A stretch of DNA of 64,000 bases from Euwallacea fornicatus (Eukaryota; Arthropoda; Insecta; Coleoptera; Curculionidae): assembly GCF_040115645.1 (NCBI RefSeq), contig NC_089562.1, positions 3,162,001 through 3,226,000 of the forward strand. Direction: 5' to 3'. The translations under genes and the position numbers were made by a program. Positions 1 to 12,889 of this stretch are shown one piece after another (position 1 is the first letter of the stretch; each line of letters opens with the position of its first letter). Under the pieces are notes generated by a model. That model saw only the letters and a list, made by a program, of their open reading frames with translations. It did not search any database and was not told the DNA's origin.

Positions 1-550
1 TAATTTCATAAAAAAGATAATGTAAAATATTGTTGGCTGGTAATAAAAATAAAATAACACCCAACCAATGCGTATTCTTAGATTAATATATAAAAATAAA
101 AAAATGTGCTCTCCTCCCTCAGCTTCAAACGTGTACGTTAAATTTTATCAACCTCCTATAAGGTGTTTTGAAGAAATAATAAATATTTTATTTACCTTTT
201 GAAATTTAAGACTCATCAACTATGATATATTAAAATATATACGTTTTCATTTTGGTTTTCATGATGACGGACCCATTTCTGGTCTCGTCAAATCCATAGA
301 CTGCTCCAGAACTTATTGACATTGATGGCTATGTCGTATGTCATTTTTCTTTTGATACGAATCTTGTTGTGTTTGGGACATGAAAGTGAGGTTGGCGCCT
401 TCACAAGTCAAACGGTGTAAAAGTTATTAAACTATATTCTCAGGGAAACTTTTTTTGTAGACAAAACATATAATTTTTTAAATTTTCTATCACATGCTGC
501 ATTAAAAAAAAACACCTGCACTTTGATTCCAGTTTGATCTGGAGTCCAGC
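1..550. other. Upstream flank of microcephalin
   Basis: AT-rich DNA before the first microcephalin ATG. No ORF with recognisable similarity and no clear TATA box or initiator could be assigned. It presumably holds the promoter and 5' UTR of the gene that starts at 551; this is inferred from position only. Confidence 0.3.
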
Positions 551-3500
551 ATGAAGCCGAAAATAAGTACTGGTTATCTTACCCCTCAAGCTAAGAAAAC
601 AAGAACAAATGGTAAGAAGAGATTGTCTATCTCCAAAGTAAACGATGGAGCAGGAGAAATTAATTTTGACGAAGATTTGTTCCAAGATTTGATGAAATGC
701 CCAGAGAAAAAGAAATTAGTGCTGCAGGTGAGTGCCAAGTATCTATTTGATCTGTTATTCAATTTTTACTTTGCTCGTTTTTTGAATTGAAATTTGGCAT
801 GTGCTACACAAAATGCAACTCTGGGACTGAGTAGTATAGTGTGCTTTATCAAAGTTTCAAAAGTTGTAGAAACATACTAATCGTAGTTTATAATTGAGAT
901 TATTGATTGCCAAATGCAAAATCTGAATTAAAAAAAATTACAGCAGCATTTCAAAAATGAACATTACTTAATATAGTGTTTTAATTTTGCCATCAAAAGC
1001 AACTTTATCAAAAAAATAAAAAATTGAAGACAACTGCTAATATAGGCAACTTTAGTATAAAATTAAGCCATCTAATTTCTTTGTGAGTAAATATAAATTG
1101 TCTTGTTTTATGACAGTATATTTATCTAATTTATATTAGTGTAGGGTTAATTTAATAGGAAGCATAAATTTGGCTTATGAGAGGCACATAATTTTTGTGA
1201 TTTGTTTCTTTTTCTGCAGCTTCTGTCATCAAACAAAGAAGCTATACAGAAGTACACAAAAGAAAAGGCAGAAGGCTCTGTTGCCAAAATGAAATCTAAA
1301 TCGATACAAAAAGGCTTGGAGAGTCCATCAGCATTGTTAAGGAGAAGGGCCCTTAAAGAAATGAGTAGTAACCCTGCTTCATCAAATAGGTAAAAAATGT
1401 ATGCAAGCATTATTGCTTATGGAAAAGTTAAAAACACATTAATAACTTTACTTGCTTTTGCTTTAATGTCTACAAAATGATAAAATAATGCAAAGATGGC
1501 ATCCATATAAAATATGATGAGTCCAAAATAAAAACTATGATTTTATGTTTTCTCTTTGAAATAGACAGAGGCACTGTGGAAACTTTTCTAATTTTGTCAT
1601 TTTCAATGAGAACCAATATTCGAAGTAACGGTCAATGGTGATTTTCTATATATTTTACACTATTTATTCAATTCCAGATCAGATATATCCAGGACAGATT
1701 CGAAGTCTTCTAATGCTTCCAGTAACATCACTACTTCCTCCACTCCTTCAACTCCATTTGAAAATATATTAACAGGTGTGAATGCCTATGTGGAAATAAA
1801 AAGTCGTCACAATGAAGATAGATCTGCTAGTGTAAAAGCAGTGCTGCGATCAATGGGCGCTACAATATTGGAAGATTTTACCAAAAAGGTTACACATGTA
1901 ATTTTTAAGGTAGAATTTTCACTGACTAATTATTCCCCTCTTATAATTTTAACAATGTGATTATATAGGATGGTTGTTATTCAACATTTCAAAAAGCAAG
2001 ACTGTTAAAAGTGCATATGGTGTCTATTCTATGGGTGGAATTCTGCAGGAAAAATATGCAGAGACAAGATGAGAAGCAGTTTCCTGCTTTAAAGAGTGGA
2101 TTTGATGACGAGACAATAGTTTGTTCTGTAAGTGGCATTTCTTTATAAATTAGTGGCAAAGGGATTTTCTCAAATCTTCATTTTAGCAAATACAAAAAGA
2201 ATATGAGGAAATAATTAGGCATGAGTACCGAAAAAGCATTTCTCAAGGTACTCCACTGCCAACCACTCAATCACTAATTAACAGACGGAAAACTTTATTT
2301 ACTCCGTCTATGTCGCCGGAAAGCGGCACCACTTCCTTTCATACCGCAAATGAAAGTTCTCACAAAGTTTCAGACAAGGAGAATACTCCCAGTATTCTTA
2401 CCACAATAATTGACAGAGATACTGAGAAAACTCGGTTCAGTAATTCTGACATGGAGATTACTAATGTTGATATAGGAAATAATAGTGCCTCATTAAAGCC
2501 ATTGTCCTCGACAAACATTAGCATGGAAGACTCAGAAATATTCACTATGAGAACCTCCAGCCGAGTTAAGAGATCAAAAAATGTATCCACTTCCTTTAAT
2601 CGGAGCAATAATACTTGCAGCCCACTATTAGCTTCTGTTAGGTCCTTGAGAGACAGTCTAGATAACAATAAACTCAAAGAAAAGTCTAGTATTAGGACTA
2701 GTGATATACCAACTAATATCTCTAATGACTCTCTCTTAGTCACTTCTAACAACTCTACCAAGAAGTCTTGTAGCAGCTTAGAGGAATCTAGTGACTCTCT
2801 TATATTTAGCAAGAAAGTGACAAAGTCTAGGAAAAAGCACCCTACACCTGACAGTTATGAAGTGTCAGAGAGAAGAGTATATGGCACATCAGAAATGAAT
2901 GTGCCTTCAAATTATAAAGTCAAGAAACATGATGAATTAAAGGTATGTTTATTGTTTGTTTTAATTTTTATCGGAGATTCATGAAAAATAACATTGAAAA
3001 AAATAAAACGAGATTCGACATTGATAGATATCTCCTTCAATATCAATGTTGAAATGCGTTTTAACGTTTTCTTAAAATAATGAATAAACAGATATGCAAA
3101 CTAAATCCTTTCACTGGGACACTATAAAGCAGTTTAATCTATCTATTCAATAAAATTTTCCAAAATCAATGTGAACTATCTTTACAGGCATCTTCCAAGG
3201 AACAATTTACCGATACCATTTCAATGTCAAGTCTAAAATTGAACTCTTCAGATTCTATCACGTCCATGCCCCCTCTTCAACTTTCCTCAGAAAAAGCAAG
3301 TCAAAATGGTCCCAGTAAGTTGATTGTGCAACACACAGGATCTATATCTTCTCTGCAAGTTTCATCTGATCATCAGATCCTTATTGGAAGTGCCATAATT
3401 TTTCCAACACCCAGAAAGAATCCATCGTCAGTAGAATCATATACTGAAAGAACCACTGAAACTGATATTTCCATGTCTGCATTGCGAGTTTCTTCAGAAA

Positions 3501-6152
3501 AACCATCTGATAATACCATTTCTATGTCAAAGTTACAACTGACCAGTGAAACAAATTCAAAATCAGGTTTAAGTCACAATAGTTTTAACAACGGGAGTTT
3601 TACCAAGGATTCGGTCAAAGGAATATCGAATGATTTATATGTTTCTACAGATACTTATATATCGGAGATGTTGGATGATTCTGAAATTATATCTCCAGTG
3701 AAAAACCGTTTAAACGTATTGGAGGTTAGTAAAACTAAGGATGAAAATGGAGCTGTGATTAAACAGCTCTCAGGAAAAGTAATGGAATCTCCAGAGATGA
3801 AAGATATGTGTGAAATTAGATCGCGAAGCAGGAGAAAAACTTTGGGAGTCTCCAAAAAACTTTCTACCAAAGTAAGAACTATAAGTCTGAGCCCAGAAAT
3901 CAAGAAACAAAATTATCATAATTCCGAAATACAAAATTCAAAATCTGCAGCGGGCCGCCCTCGAAAAGCAGGTCGTAAACTCTACAATCCCAACGATTCT
4001 GTTTCCCTCTCAGATGTAGATGACAATAAAGAGCGCGAAGAGCGGTTTCAAACCCGAAAGCGCAAATCTGACGAAGGAATGAATCCTCTGGAATTTCTAA
4101 ATGATGTCAGTAGGTGTCCAATTGCATCAGTCTCTGAAAGTCAGGCAAGTGAAGTATTAAGTTCATCGAAAAAAACTCGTAAATTACGGAAGAAGAAAGA
4201 TGAAACAATGAATTTTAATAGTTCAGCGGATGAACAAAAAGAACTTTTGGATGAGCTTTTAAATGGAAGTAAAGGAAACAACGTTAAACAAAAACCGCAC
4301 AAAACTCCTGTTAGAAGGAAATCAATGAGGATTCAAAAGTCGCAGGTTTTAGTGAACAATGTGAGGGTTCCCGAAACGAAAGTGAGATTGCCTCTGGTTT
4401 CTCCAGTGAATCGGAGGAGTACTTTGGAGTTTATGTCTCCTGCTGAGCTTAGCTCGACGAGAAAGAAAATGAAAAAAGTGGAGAAGAGATTGCCTACTAT
4501 TGTTTGCACGAAGCTTCATAAAGTGGATGTACAGGTAAACATCGCGTTCTAGAAATTTTGAGATTCTATAAATGCTATTATTTTCTCATTTTTCATAAAT
4601 TTTAAATTTTCTAGCTTTTTGTGCAAATTGTTCACAAATTGGGTAAGTTCAATATTCAAGATCAGGTAGGTGAGAGGACGACTCATCTTGTTGCGGGCGA
4701 ATCCAAGAGAACTATCAATATGCTAAGGGCTGTCGCCAGGGGATGTTGGGTAGTTAATTTTCAGTGGGTAAGTTGTCATTAACGTTCTAAGAGGGGGAAG
4801 AAAAAGGGTCGTAGAAATGTATTTTTCTTCCAAGGCTTTCTAAGGGTAAATTGACAGTTAAGTATTGATATGCCACAATCCCTTCGTTAAATTTCACACT
4901 GTCAGCATATATTCTGATGTATCTACGACTTTGTAAAACTTCCACGAATTGTCTCAAATCATTTTTGTTTTTTTTTTGAGGTGGGTTTCATACACACCTT
5001 GTCCAGTCAGTGCTTAGGAATTAGCCTTCATACATCTTTTGTTGTGTTATATTTTGATGTGTTTAATAAATGACCTCACCCGTTTCATATATTTTCCTTC
5101 TATCTTCACTGCCAATCTCCAAACAATTATTCTTTTGCTTTTTTCGTAAAACTTCATCCCATTTCTAGTCCTTTAACCCTTTTTTCGATTAATAAGTGTG
5201 TTTTAAGTTTCTGAATTGTTTATCATTGTTTTATCACATTACTATTTGTAAAGAATTACTGTGTAAAAGATATGACATATGAGGTAAACTTTTTTGAATA
5301 TTTTACATTAATTTTTTCGTCATAGGTGCTGCAATCATTAAAGGCAGGAAAATGGCTTCCGGAAGATCAATTTGAAGTAACAGATTTTGCACGTGTTGTT
5401 CAGGTAATTTATTTTTTAGCCTACTGTTTTATATAATTAATGTTTATTTTCAATTGTGATGGTCGATTTGTGCCAATAGATACGTTTTGTAATAGTTCGT
5501 CAAGAAATGGAGCTATAAGTCAAGTTCCGTTTATTAAAGTTCTCACAGGGTTAGTAAACTGGGTAAATTTGTAGTTAAAACGTATTTTGTAGGATTAATT
5601 TAATTCGTTGGCCTCATTTATTCACTCGATTTCTCTGGAGATTATTATGAGAAGGTTTGTTGTTAGTTGTGTGATTATCCATTTATAAGTTATTTGTTTA
5701 TGGTTCCACTGCAGTTGTACACCAAAGTCAACTGACCGCATATGTTTAAATTGTGCAAATATCAAATTTCCATGTCATCATGCTGGTGGTTTCCTATTTT
5801 TGCTCATTTAAAAATATCGCTTCATCGTGTCAATAATTGGTTTTTATTCCAGAAATCGCGCTTGGAACGACAAGCCTTCGGGCCCAAATACACCTTGGAC
5901 ATATTCGAAAATTGTCCTCCTATTCATGTAGCCTCATCTACTAATCCTCGTTCCTCAGATCTAAAGGAGCTAATAACGACCTGCAAAGGTAAAATAGTGA
6001 CATCACGGCGTATGGCCAAAATAGTCGTCGGTCAGTACGTGAAACAAGATAATACAGTGTGCGTGAACGAGTTTTGGGTTCTGGACAGCATTACATTTTA
6101 CAGGAAGATGCCTTTCAAACAAAAGTATTTGATTAGTGCAGCCAAAAAATAA
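551..6152 (+). CDS. MCPH1: Microcephalin (BRCT-domain protein MCPH1), nine exons
   Basis: Coding exons: 551-727, 1220-1389, 1678-1909, 1969-2127, 2187-2942, 3188-4534, 4615-4767, 5326-5403 and 5853-6152. All introns are GT-AG with matching phases; the sum is 3372 bp, or 1123 residues. A BRCT domain lies at about residues 149-240 (GVNAYVEIK, MGATILEDFTKKVTHVIF, then VHMVSILWVEFC). A tandem BRCT pair fills the last 180 residues (GERTTHLVAGE, ARGCWVVNFQWV, WVLDSITFYRKMPFKQKYL). This order, one N-terminal BRCT plus a C-terminal pair, is that of microcephalin, a nuclear protein of chromosome condensation and the DNA-damage response; the C-terminal pair binds phosphopeptides in studied homologues. 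About 700 residues between them are Ser/Thr/Lys-rich and look disordered, with an internal repeat in exon 6. The start is the first ATG of an ORF ending at a strong donor (CAG/GTGAGT); a first exon further upstream is possible. A likely poly(A) signal AATAAA is at 6443-6448. Confidence 0.9.
3215..3570 (+). repeat. Degenerate in-frame repeat within MCPH1 exon 6
   Basis: Five imperfect copies of a unit of about 14-18 codons can be read in frame: TISMSSLKLNSSDS, ITSMPPLQLSSEKAS, GSISSLQVSSD, TDISMSALRVSSEKPSD and TISMSKLQLTSETNS. The shared core is I-S-M-S-x-L-x-hydrophobic-S-S-E. The units lie in the disordered middle of the protein, outside the BRCT domains. Their role is unknown. Confidence 0.7.
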
Positions 6153-8364
6153 AGATTGGAATTCGGTAATTACCTGTGAAGTTTTATGAAAGTGGACCAA
6201 ACGTAGATCGATTTGATCATTACACAGTGATTAATTGTATTGTTCGTGAATGTTTTATTGTTACAATGTTGTGTTTTTTAATATAGGTATTTATTGGCGT
6301 ATTGATGGTGTATTGAGGAAATAAGAAGGGCTTTTAAAAGAGGTACGGCATGTAGCGTAATAGAATTATATTTCTCAGATTTTAAGATTTTTTTCAATGC
6401 CCAATTTCTGTAAACAAAAATCAATTTACGTAAAAAACACTGAATAAAAATTCACTTTCAGACAGGCGTTTATTGTGTTTAATTTGTTGGATTCCAAACC
6501 TACCAAGGCCGTATATAATAACCATTAAAGACGTTCTTCTGGTTTTACCTAACAGTGCAAAATATCCACATAAATGAAAAAAATGTTTGAAAGTTTTACT
6601 TGTTTTCGCTAAAGAAGAAATTGTGACGTCTGTGGAGTTTTTGAATGCCATCAGGATTTTTTCGAATTCCTTATTGATGTGAATAATTTTCCTTAGTAAA
6701 TTACATGAAAACTCCTGGCACTAACAATTATTGGTATCATAACAAACCTTGGCTATTTAACAATATCAAGGCCGGTTCGCATATGTACGTGTGTATGTAG
6801 GACGGTTCAGTCATACGATATTAATGTTCATAATAAATATATTGTAATTGCCTTTACCTTTAATGGTTCGGACAAAGCCGAGCAGTGTCGCACTGCGTTA
6901 AAAATCAAATTAGGAGCTTTATGAGAGATCATGTTGAAACATTAATTGCCTTCCAAATACAATAGTTGCTAGGAAATCAATTTACTTAGGAATTTTTATC
7001 AAGAGTCATTTCTATGACTTGTACCATTATAACTTGTCTTTCCTCACAAGGAATTGAAAGTAAAAAGTAAACTTCGTGGGAGTAAAAAGTATAACCTTTT
7101 TGTTCATTAGACCAAAATGCGATTACCAGATTTAATTTTGTTATTTCCATATGACAAACCTCAGACCAAATAAAACAAGACATAAAAAGGTAGAACTGGA
7201 AAATTTGCATATGTGGCATTGTGTTATGACATCAGTACCAACACTTTGGGTGTTAGTTCTTATAGAGGTAACTTGCAATTTTGTATTTTTACGCAACGTT
7301 AAGTTGAAAAAAATATAATTTGATATCATATTTAACGTTTTTAACACATGGTTTCTTCCCAAACACATATCTTTCAGTTTCATGTAGTGTCGGTGAGACT
7401 ACCTAAGCGAAGAACTAACATTAGTTGATAAGTATAACGTTTATTAGCAGTTCTCTCTACTAGGTTCACTTAAAGAGTTCTTGAGGATTCAGGGGGGGAA
7501 ACAGGTAAGTATTGAAGTTTTAGAGAAGACAAACAGTGTTGAGTGTTCGTCGCAGTGATTTGGTTAGGGTTAAGAGTGATATTTTTTAGTGAGTCAGAAC
7601 GGTGAGCGACTAGGAAGTTAAGATCGTACATAGACGTCCAAAACTAACAAATCGTAGCTTAGTGGAACAGAATGAAAATCCTTAAGTCAACTATACAAAA
7701 GAGTGCATATGAGTAATCTGGTCAATAAAAACATAAAAAAGTTGCGAAACTATTAATCGTTATGAAATACGATTTTTTTAAATTGGAACACCGCTTATAT
7801 TATCTTGAAAGCTTTGCTTCGCCTTCTGTTATAACCCGGCTCATGTTCATATACGGGATGATAGCGCAAGGAAGGCATATATTTTGTTTTTGAACTCTTG
7901 ATCATTTAATTGAACAGCATTCTCAGTTTCGTTCCTCTAAGTCTTTTTAAAGAAAGTCCGTAGTGTCCACCTCTCTCAAAAAGCTATAACACTAAATTTC
8001 TTGCTACTCTGTTTGTTTTTCCAGAACTACCTATTCAAAATCGTTTTAATTTACTTTAATCCTTTATAATTACGTAAATTTAATAAAGTTTTCATTAGGT
8101 GTTCATTGACTAATTCAGAAATTTGTTATAGCTTCATGTTTAACGGTCACCAATTAAGTCTTTATGAGTGGAAGATAATGATTTAATAGAAACTTTATGA
8201 GTGGAAATAATAGGGACAAAGATCAGGAAAATTCTCATACCATAAACGGTCAATTTAAGTATTTGTCCCTTCATGCTCAGGGGTTTCACAATGTACCGAT
8301 TTTAATCACTGGATCGAAGCGACTTTCGGAAAAACTCGTCAAGCTATTTGTATTTTTTTTTTAG
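6153..8364. other. Intergenic gap with a possible non-coding first exon
   Basis: No coding exon is seen. The left part is the microcephalin 3' UTR. A strong donor (CAG/GTAAGT, exon side ending at 7503) together with the acceptor immediately before the ATG at 8365 suggests a non-coding first exon of the next gene ending near 7503. The rest is AT-rich with no recognised repeat. Confidence 0.3.
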
Positions 8365-11300
8365 ATGGGAACTAAGACCGCTGTTCTCGTGTCCCTGGCC
8401 TTCCAAATCGTCTATCTGACCTCAGGTGAGCCTAGCTACTACCGAACATACAGAATTCTCTCCGGCAGGCCTTATTACAACGATTATTACACATACAACA
8501 GAAATGCATACGTGGAGCATCCTTACAGGTAGACAAGCAAGGAGCCATCCCTAGATTTGAGTTTAAAAATATCGAAATTGATCTACTTGAAATATTTATT
8601 AACAAGAATGTTGAACATACAAATTAGAGATGTGCATCAGTATAAACAGACGTTACAACTAAATGGTACAACCTTGAGAAAATCTTAATTAACAGCTGTT
8701 TCTTATGCAATTACTGCAGATCCTGATGTTATTTATCATAATTTCGCAGGATTTTGTTCAATATGTATTGTTTTTTTGTCTATTAGGATAAACAAAACGT
8801 GTTCTTTTAGATACACCTACTCAAGACCACTCTACGACGATAATGTTTACATAACAGACAGATATGGGAACACCATAGCAAAATCTCAAAGTGAATATAA
8901 CAAATACGTTCAAAGTTACAGGACTACAGGGGATTGTGTTTATTGTCCCAGTGGTTATGGGAGAACAGGTTAAAAGTCAACTTCTTCTCTTTAGTTTACG
9001 AAAGAACTGCAACATCTTTCATCTCATGAGGGCATTATTTACGCACTTCATTCAGTAATTCATTACGGGTGCTAGAGAACTTGAAACGAATGAAAAGCAA
9101 CGGTTCATGTTAAATTTTTCATAGCAATGCAAGAATTTCTGCAGGGGCAAACTTAAAAAATTCCCAAATGGGTTGGCTAAATTTCTTAATCGTATGTAGG
9201 ATTTTAATGAGTGGGTTTAACTTCATTCAGCGCAAGCAATGGTATTTTTTGGGCATGGGTTTTTATCTACTACAAAAAACATAATGACAAATCACATAAT
9301 TGATCAACTATGGATTGATAATCAACCACCATCAACATGGTCAGTCGAAATTTCACACTTTAACTCACCTCTCTATGACCACCTTCTACTTCTCCTTATA
9401 TAATTTTCTGTTTAGCAGCGCTTGCATTGGAAGTGACTACTTGTACAGCTTCCACTTGTGGACAAAACGCCCAGTGTCAGGTAATAGGAGGCAGGCCCGT
9501 GTGTTCCTGTTTTAAAGGTTATTCTGGGGATCCTCTGAGCTTCTGTAAAAGGCAAGCTTATGAATATAGTTCTTAAAAATCATATCCTTCCATTTATCCC
9601 TAAATTATAGACAAGAGTGTCTCGGGGACGATGAGTGCAGATATTACCAAACCTGTAGAAATGGAAGGTGCATAGACCCATGTGCAGGAACCTGTGGCAT
9701 TAACGCCGACTGTCAAGCAAGGAACCATGTCCCTGTTTGCAGTTGTCCCCCAGGTTATACAGGAAATCCTTTCAGCAGCTGCAGAAGATTCGATCCATGT
9801 AAATAAATAACAATATTACCTGAGAGTATTAACACACTTTTGGTTTTCTGTAGCCGAATTGTGTAACCCAAGTCCATGTGGTACCAATACCAACTGCGAA
9901 GTCATTAATGGTACTCCTACATGTAGATGTCGCCCTGGTGAGTTGTGTTGTAAACTTCAAATGGTATAGATTCACGGTATGGTTGATTAGGGTTCTTGGG
10001 ATCCCCCCTGAGTGGCTGCCGCCATGAATGCGAGAGTGACTCAGAGTGCAGTTCTAATCAAGCTTGCATAGACTTTCGTTGCCAGAACCCTTGTAGTACC
10101 CAATGTGGAGAAAATGCCGATTGCAGCATCAGAAATCATCAAGCTGTGTGTACTTGCCCCAAGGTACAACTCCAACGACCTTTAAATCTATGTATCTCAA
10201 GCATATGTTGCACCTAAAATAGGTTAGAGTGATAAGATGAACCCGGGAATTCTTGAAACGCGCATGCACCTAGTTGTCCTTTTTTCGGACAGTTGTATTT
10301 GATGTGTTGCGACATTTTTTTAACGAATCTCTTTTTTGAGACATAAATTCAGTAACTAAGTGGTGCAGTTTGTGGTATACCTCATCTCAATCTCGATTTT
10401 TTCCTTAAACCGAATAGAATTACTTCGGAAACCCCCTCCTTTCTTGCAAACCCGAATGTTACGGTGACGTGGACTGTCCCCCCGGCCGCCCGGCGTGCTT
10501 CTACGGCATCTGCAAGAACCCCTGTGATGGGGTGTGTGGAGTAGGAGCTGATTGCAACCTTAGAGGTCTAACTCCTGTTTGCTCGTGCCCGAGAGACATG
10601 ACGGGCGATCCGTTTGTAAGGTGTAGACCTTTTGAAGCTCGTAAGTTTTGCCTCCGTTATTGGCAGTTTTGCGAATTTAACGAGGAATTAAGGTGATTTA
10701 TGCGAACCCAACCCATGCGGCATCAACGCCTATTGTGAACCCGGATTCGAGACCCGGAACCCGGCAAAGGAACGCCCTGTGTGCTTCTGCCAGACAGGTT
10801 ATGTGGGCAACCCAGTTTCCGGCTGTCAGAGAGGAGAGTGTCTTGGGGATGGCGACTGTCCCAACAACAAGGCTTGCATTGATTATGCGTAAGTACATAA
10901 CTTTGTTCCCTTTATAGCGCTCCGAGATTATTGATTACTGGATGAGTATATAACATGAGGCAATATGTTAAATTACCGTTCTAGAACGGTAAGTAAACCC
11001 CCATAAAAGCAGTTGACAAATAATTTTAAATGGTAACGCTTGGGCATATATCACTAAATAGAGAAAAATATAAGACTTTTACGTTGATTCAAAACCTCTT
11101 ATTCGAAGAAACACGATAGCCGTTAGGCAATAATAGAACACTGTGTTTTCCATTAAAATTGAATTGCTTCAAAGTTTTTCTTATGTTGCGGAAAATTTTA
11201 TCACGTGATATCTTTAAATGGATAGCTGCCAAAGTCCTTGCATTGGTCAGTGTGGAGTCAACGCAGAATGCACCCCCAGAAATCATTTGGCTGTGTGTAC

Positions 11301-11442
11301 TTGCCCCTCTGGTTATCAAGGGGATGCTTTGAGTCAGTGTTACTTAAACCGAGGCCAATCAGCATCCAGGTATTTAAGGTACAAAAGGGCTATGGAGGAG
11401 TTGAAGGCAAATTTTACCGCAGAAGCCGATGCAAAAGCTTGA
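8365..11442 (+). CDS. Secreted EGF-module (dumpy-like) cysteine-rich protein, nine exons
   Basis: Exons: 8365-8528, 8811-8968, 9416-9551, 9611-9798, 9854-9937, 9991-10163, 10418-10640, 10693-10888 and 11226-11442. Phases match throughout and sum to 1539 bp (512 residues). The protein starts with a signal peptide (MGTKTAVLVSLAFQIVYLTS), then a Tyr/Arg/Asn-rich stretch (YYNDYYTYNRN). Repeated modules of the form C-x-NPC-G-x-N-A-x-C...NH-x-VC-x-CPxGYxGNPF-x-C follow, ending in a short charged tail (EELKANFTAEADAKA). Such modules, alternating EGF with DPY-like blocks, are typical of insect extracellular proteins related to dumpy. There is no transmembrane segment, so secretion is inferred. The third exon appears to end at a GC donor (AAAAG/GCAAGC at 9552) and begins at a NAGNAG acceptor (TTTAGCAG). 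The start follows an acceptor directly, so the 5' UTR is probably in an upstream exon. Exact orthologue not recognised; it could be annotated elsewhere as Notch-like or dumpy-like. Confidence 0.8.
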
Positions 11443-12889
11443 GATTTAATCAAATGGATTAAAAAGTACTAAAATATCACCAGCATTTAATTAGTTGTTA
11501 ATTGAAGCTTTTGTCAAGGTTTTTTTAGTTTTTGTTTGTCTAATTATAAAAACTCGTTGTGTTCATGTCTTAGACCTTATTTGGAATATTTTAGATGCCA
11601 ATATAATATGTCCTTTACTGCCATAATTAATGCGAATTTGCTAGCTCATAAATGACCTTGTTAATAAAATCATTGACGTTGAATTTGAGTTTTTTTGAAT
11701 TTTTTTCCATAGAAATGGAAACGTTAATTTGAGAAGGTTTGTGCATTGATATGACCATAAAGATAGAAAAAGGTAATTGAAGTTATTATAAGGAAAGCTT
11801 GAATCGTGAAGACGTTCGGATGACTGGTAGAAATGCATATATTAGTCATAATCGTCCAGACTAATAAATACCCTTCGGCGCATATACTGTTGCGTCAGTG
11901 TCAATTTGGACATTCATAGATTGTAGTATTAGTCTGGACGATTTTTGGTGAAAACTTTTTGAATAGCTGAAATTATTTCTATTTGACGAAAGTTTGCGCG
12001 TCTGTTCTTGATCTAAGAAAAAGCAGCAATATTCAATTGAATGGAGTTTTATTTTTCATTGGTACACAAAATAGTGTTTAAACACAGCTTTTCTGTAAGT
12101 TGAGGAGGTAGAATATGTACGAAATCACTTTTTCTATTGAAAATGAAACGTGACTCAAAAAGTACCTAATAGGAAATAATCATATCAACAATTTAAGTAT
12201 AGAGAAGACCCTCAAAAACAATAGAAAGAAATTAGTTTGGACAAACATCAGTTAGGAAATAACATTTCGGAATTTTTTTATCTTCCTAAAAGGGTATCGG
12301 CATGTCTGTATCAACACAACTCTACTGTGTTAAAATTAGTTGTTGCAAACTTTCTAGAATATCCAATAAGTCTTTAATATAAAACAAAAACGAAATAAAA
12401 AATACAAAATATAAAAATATATAAATAAAAATTCTCACGTATTTCATGAGATAGGCAGCCTTTGGGGGTGGTTCATACTACTATACTAGAGTGATTATAT
12501 CAATACTTTCGTTATTCTAATGACACATATCTTACTATATCAACATGCGTAGGGTTTATGTTAAGTTTCTATCCGAATAGCAGTTATATTACCAACCTTT
12601 CATAATGTTCAATTGATTAATCGAATTTTCGCTTATGGGACATTGTGGTGTTAGACTCGAACATTATTCAACACCATCATTCCCTTCCGTGCAGAAAAAT
12701 CTTATTTTCTTAACTGTACTCTACACGCCTTAACAATTTTGGACCTATTGCACTCTCAATCCACTAATAAGTAGAACTGAACTCTACCAAACTGTGGATC
12801 ATTCGGAAAAACTGGTGAAGGTGAAATAAGTGAAAATATCAAAAATTTAAACAATAATTGATATAACTGAATGAATAAAAATCTTTAAC
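11443..12889. other. Intergenic gap between two convergent genes
   Basis: This is the 3' flank of both the EGF-module gene (plus strand) and TRPA1 (minus strand). It holds only short chance ORFs, AT-rich DNA and one 17-bp inverted repeat listed separately. Confidence 0.4.
11850..11943. repeat. Perfect 17-bp inverted repeat, 60-bp spacer
   Basis: AATCGTCCAGACTAATA at 11850-11866 has its exact reverse complement at 11927-11943. It may be the terminal repeats of a very small MITE, or a stem in the 3' UTR of a flanking gene. No ORF lies inside. Confidence 0.75.
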
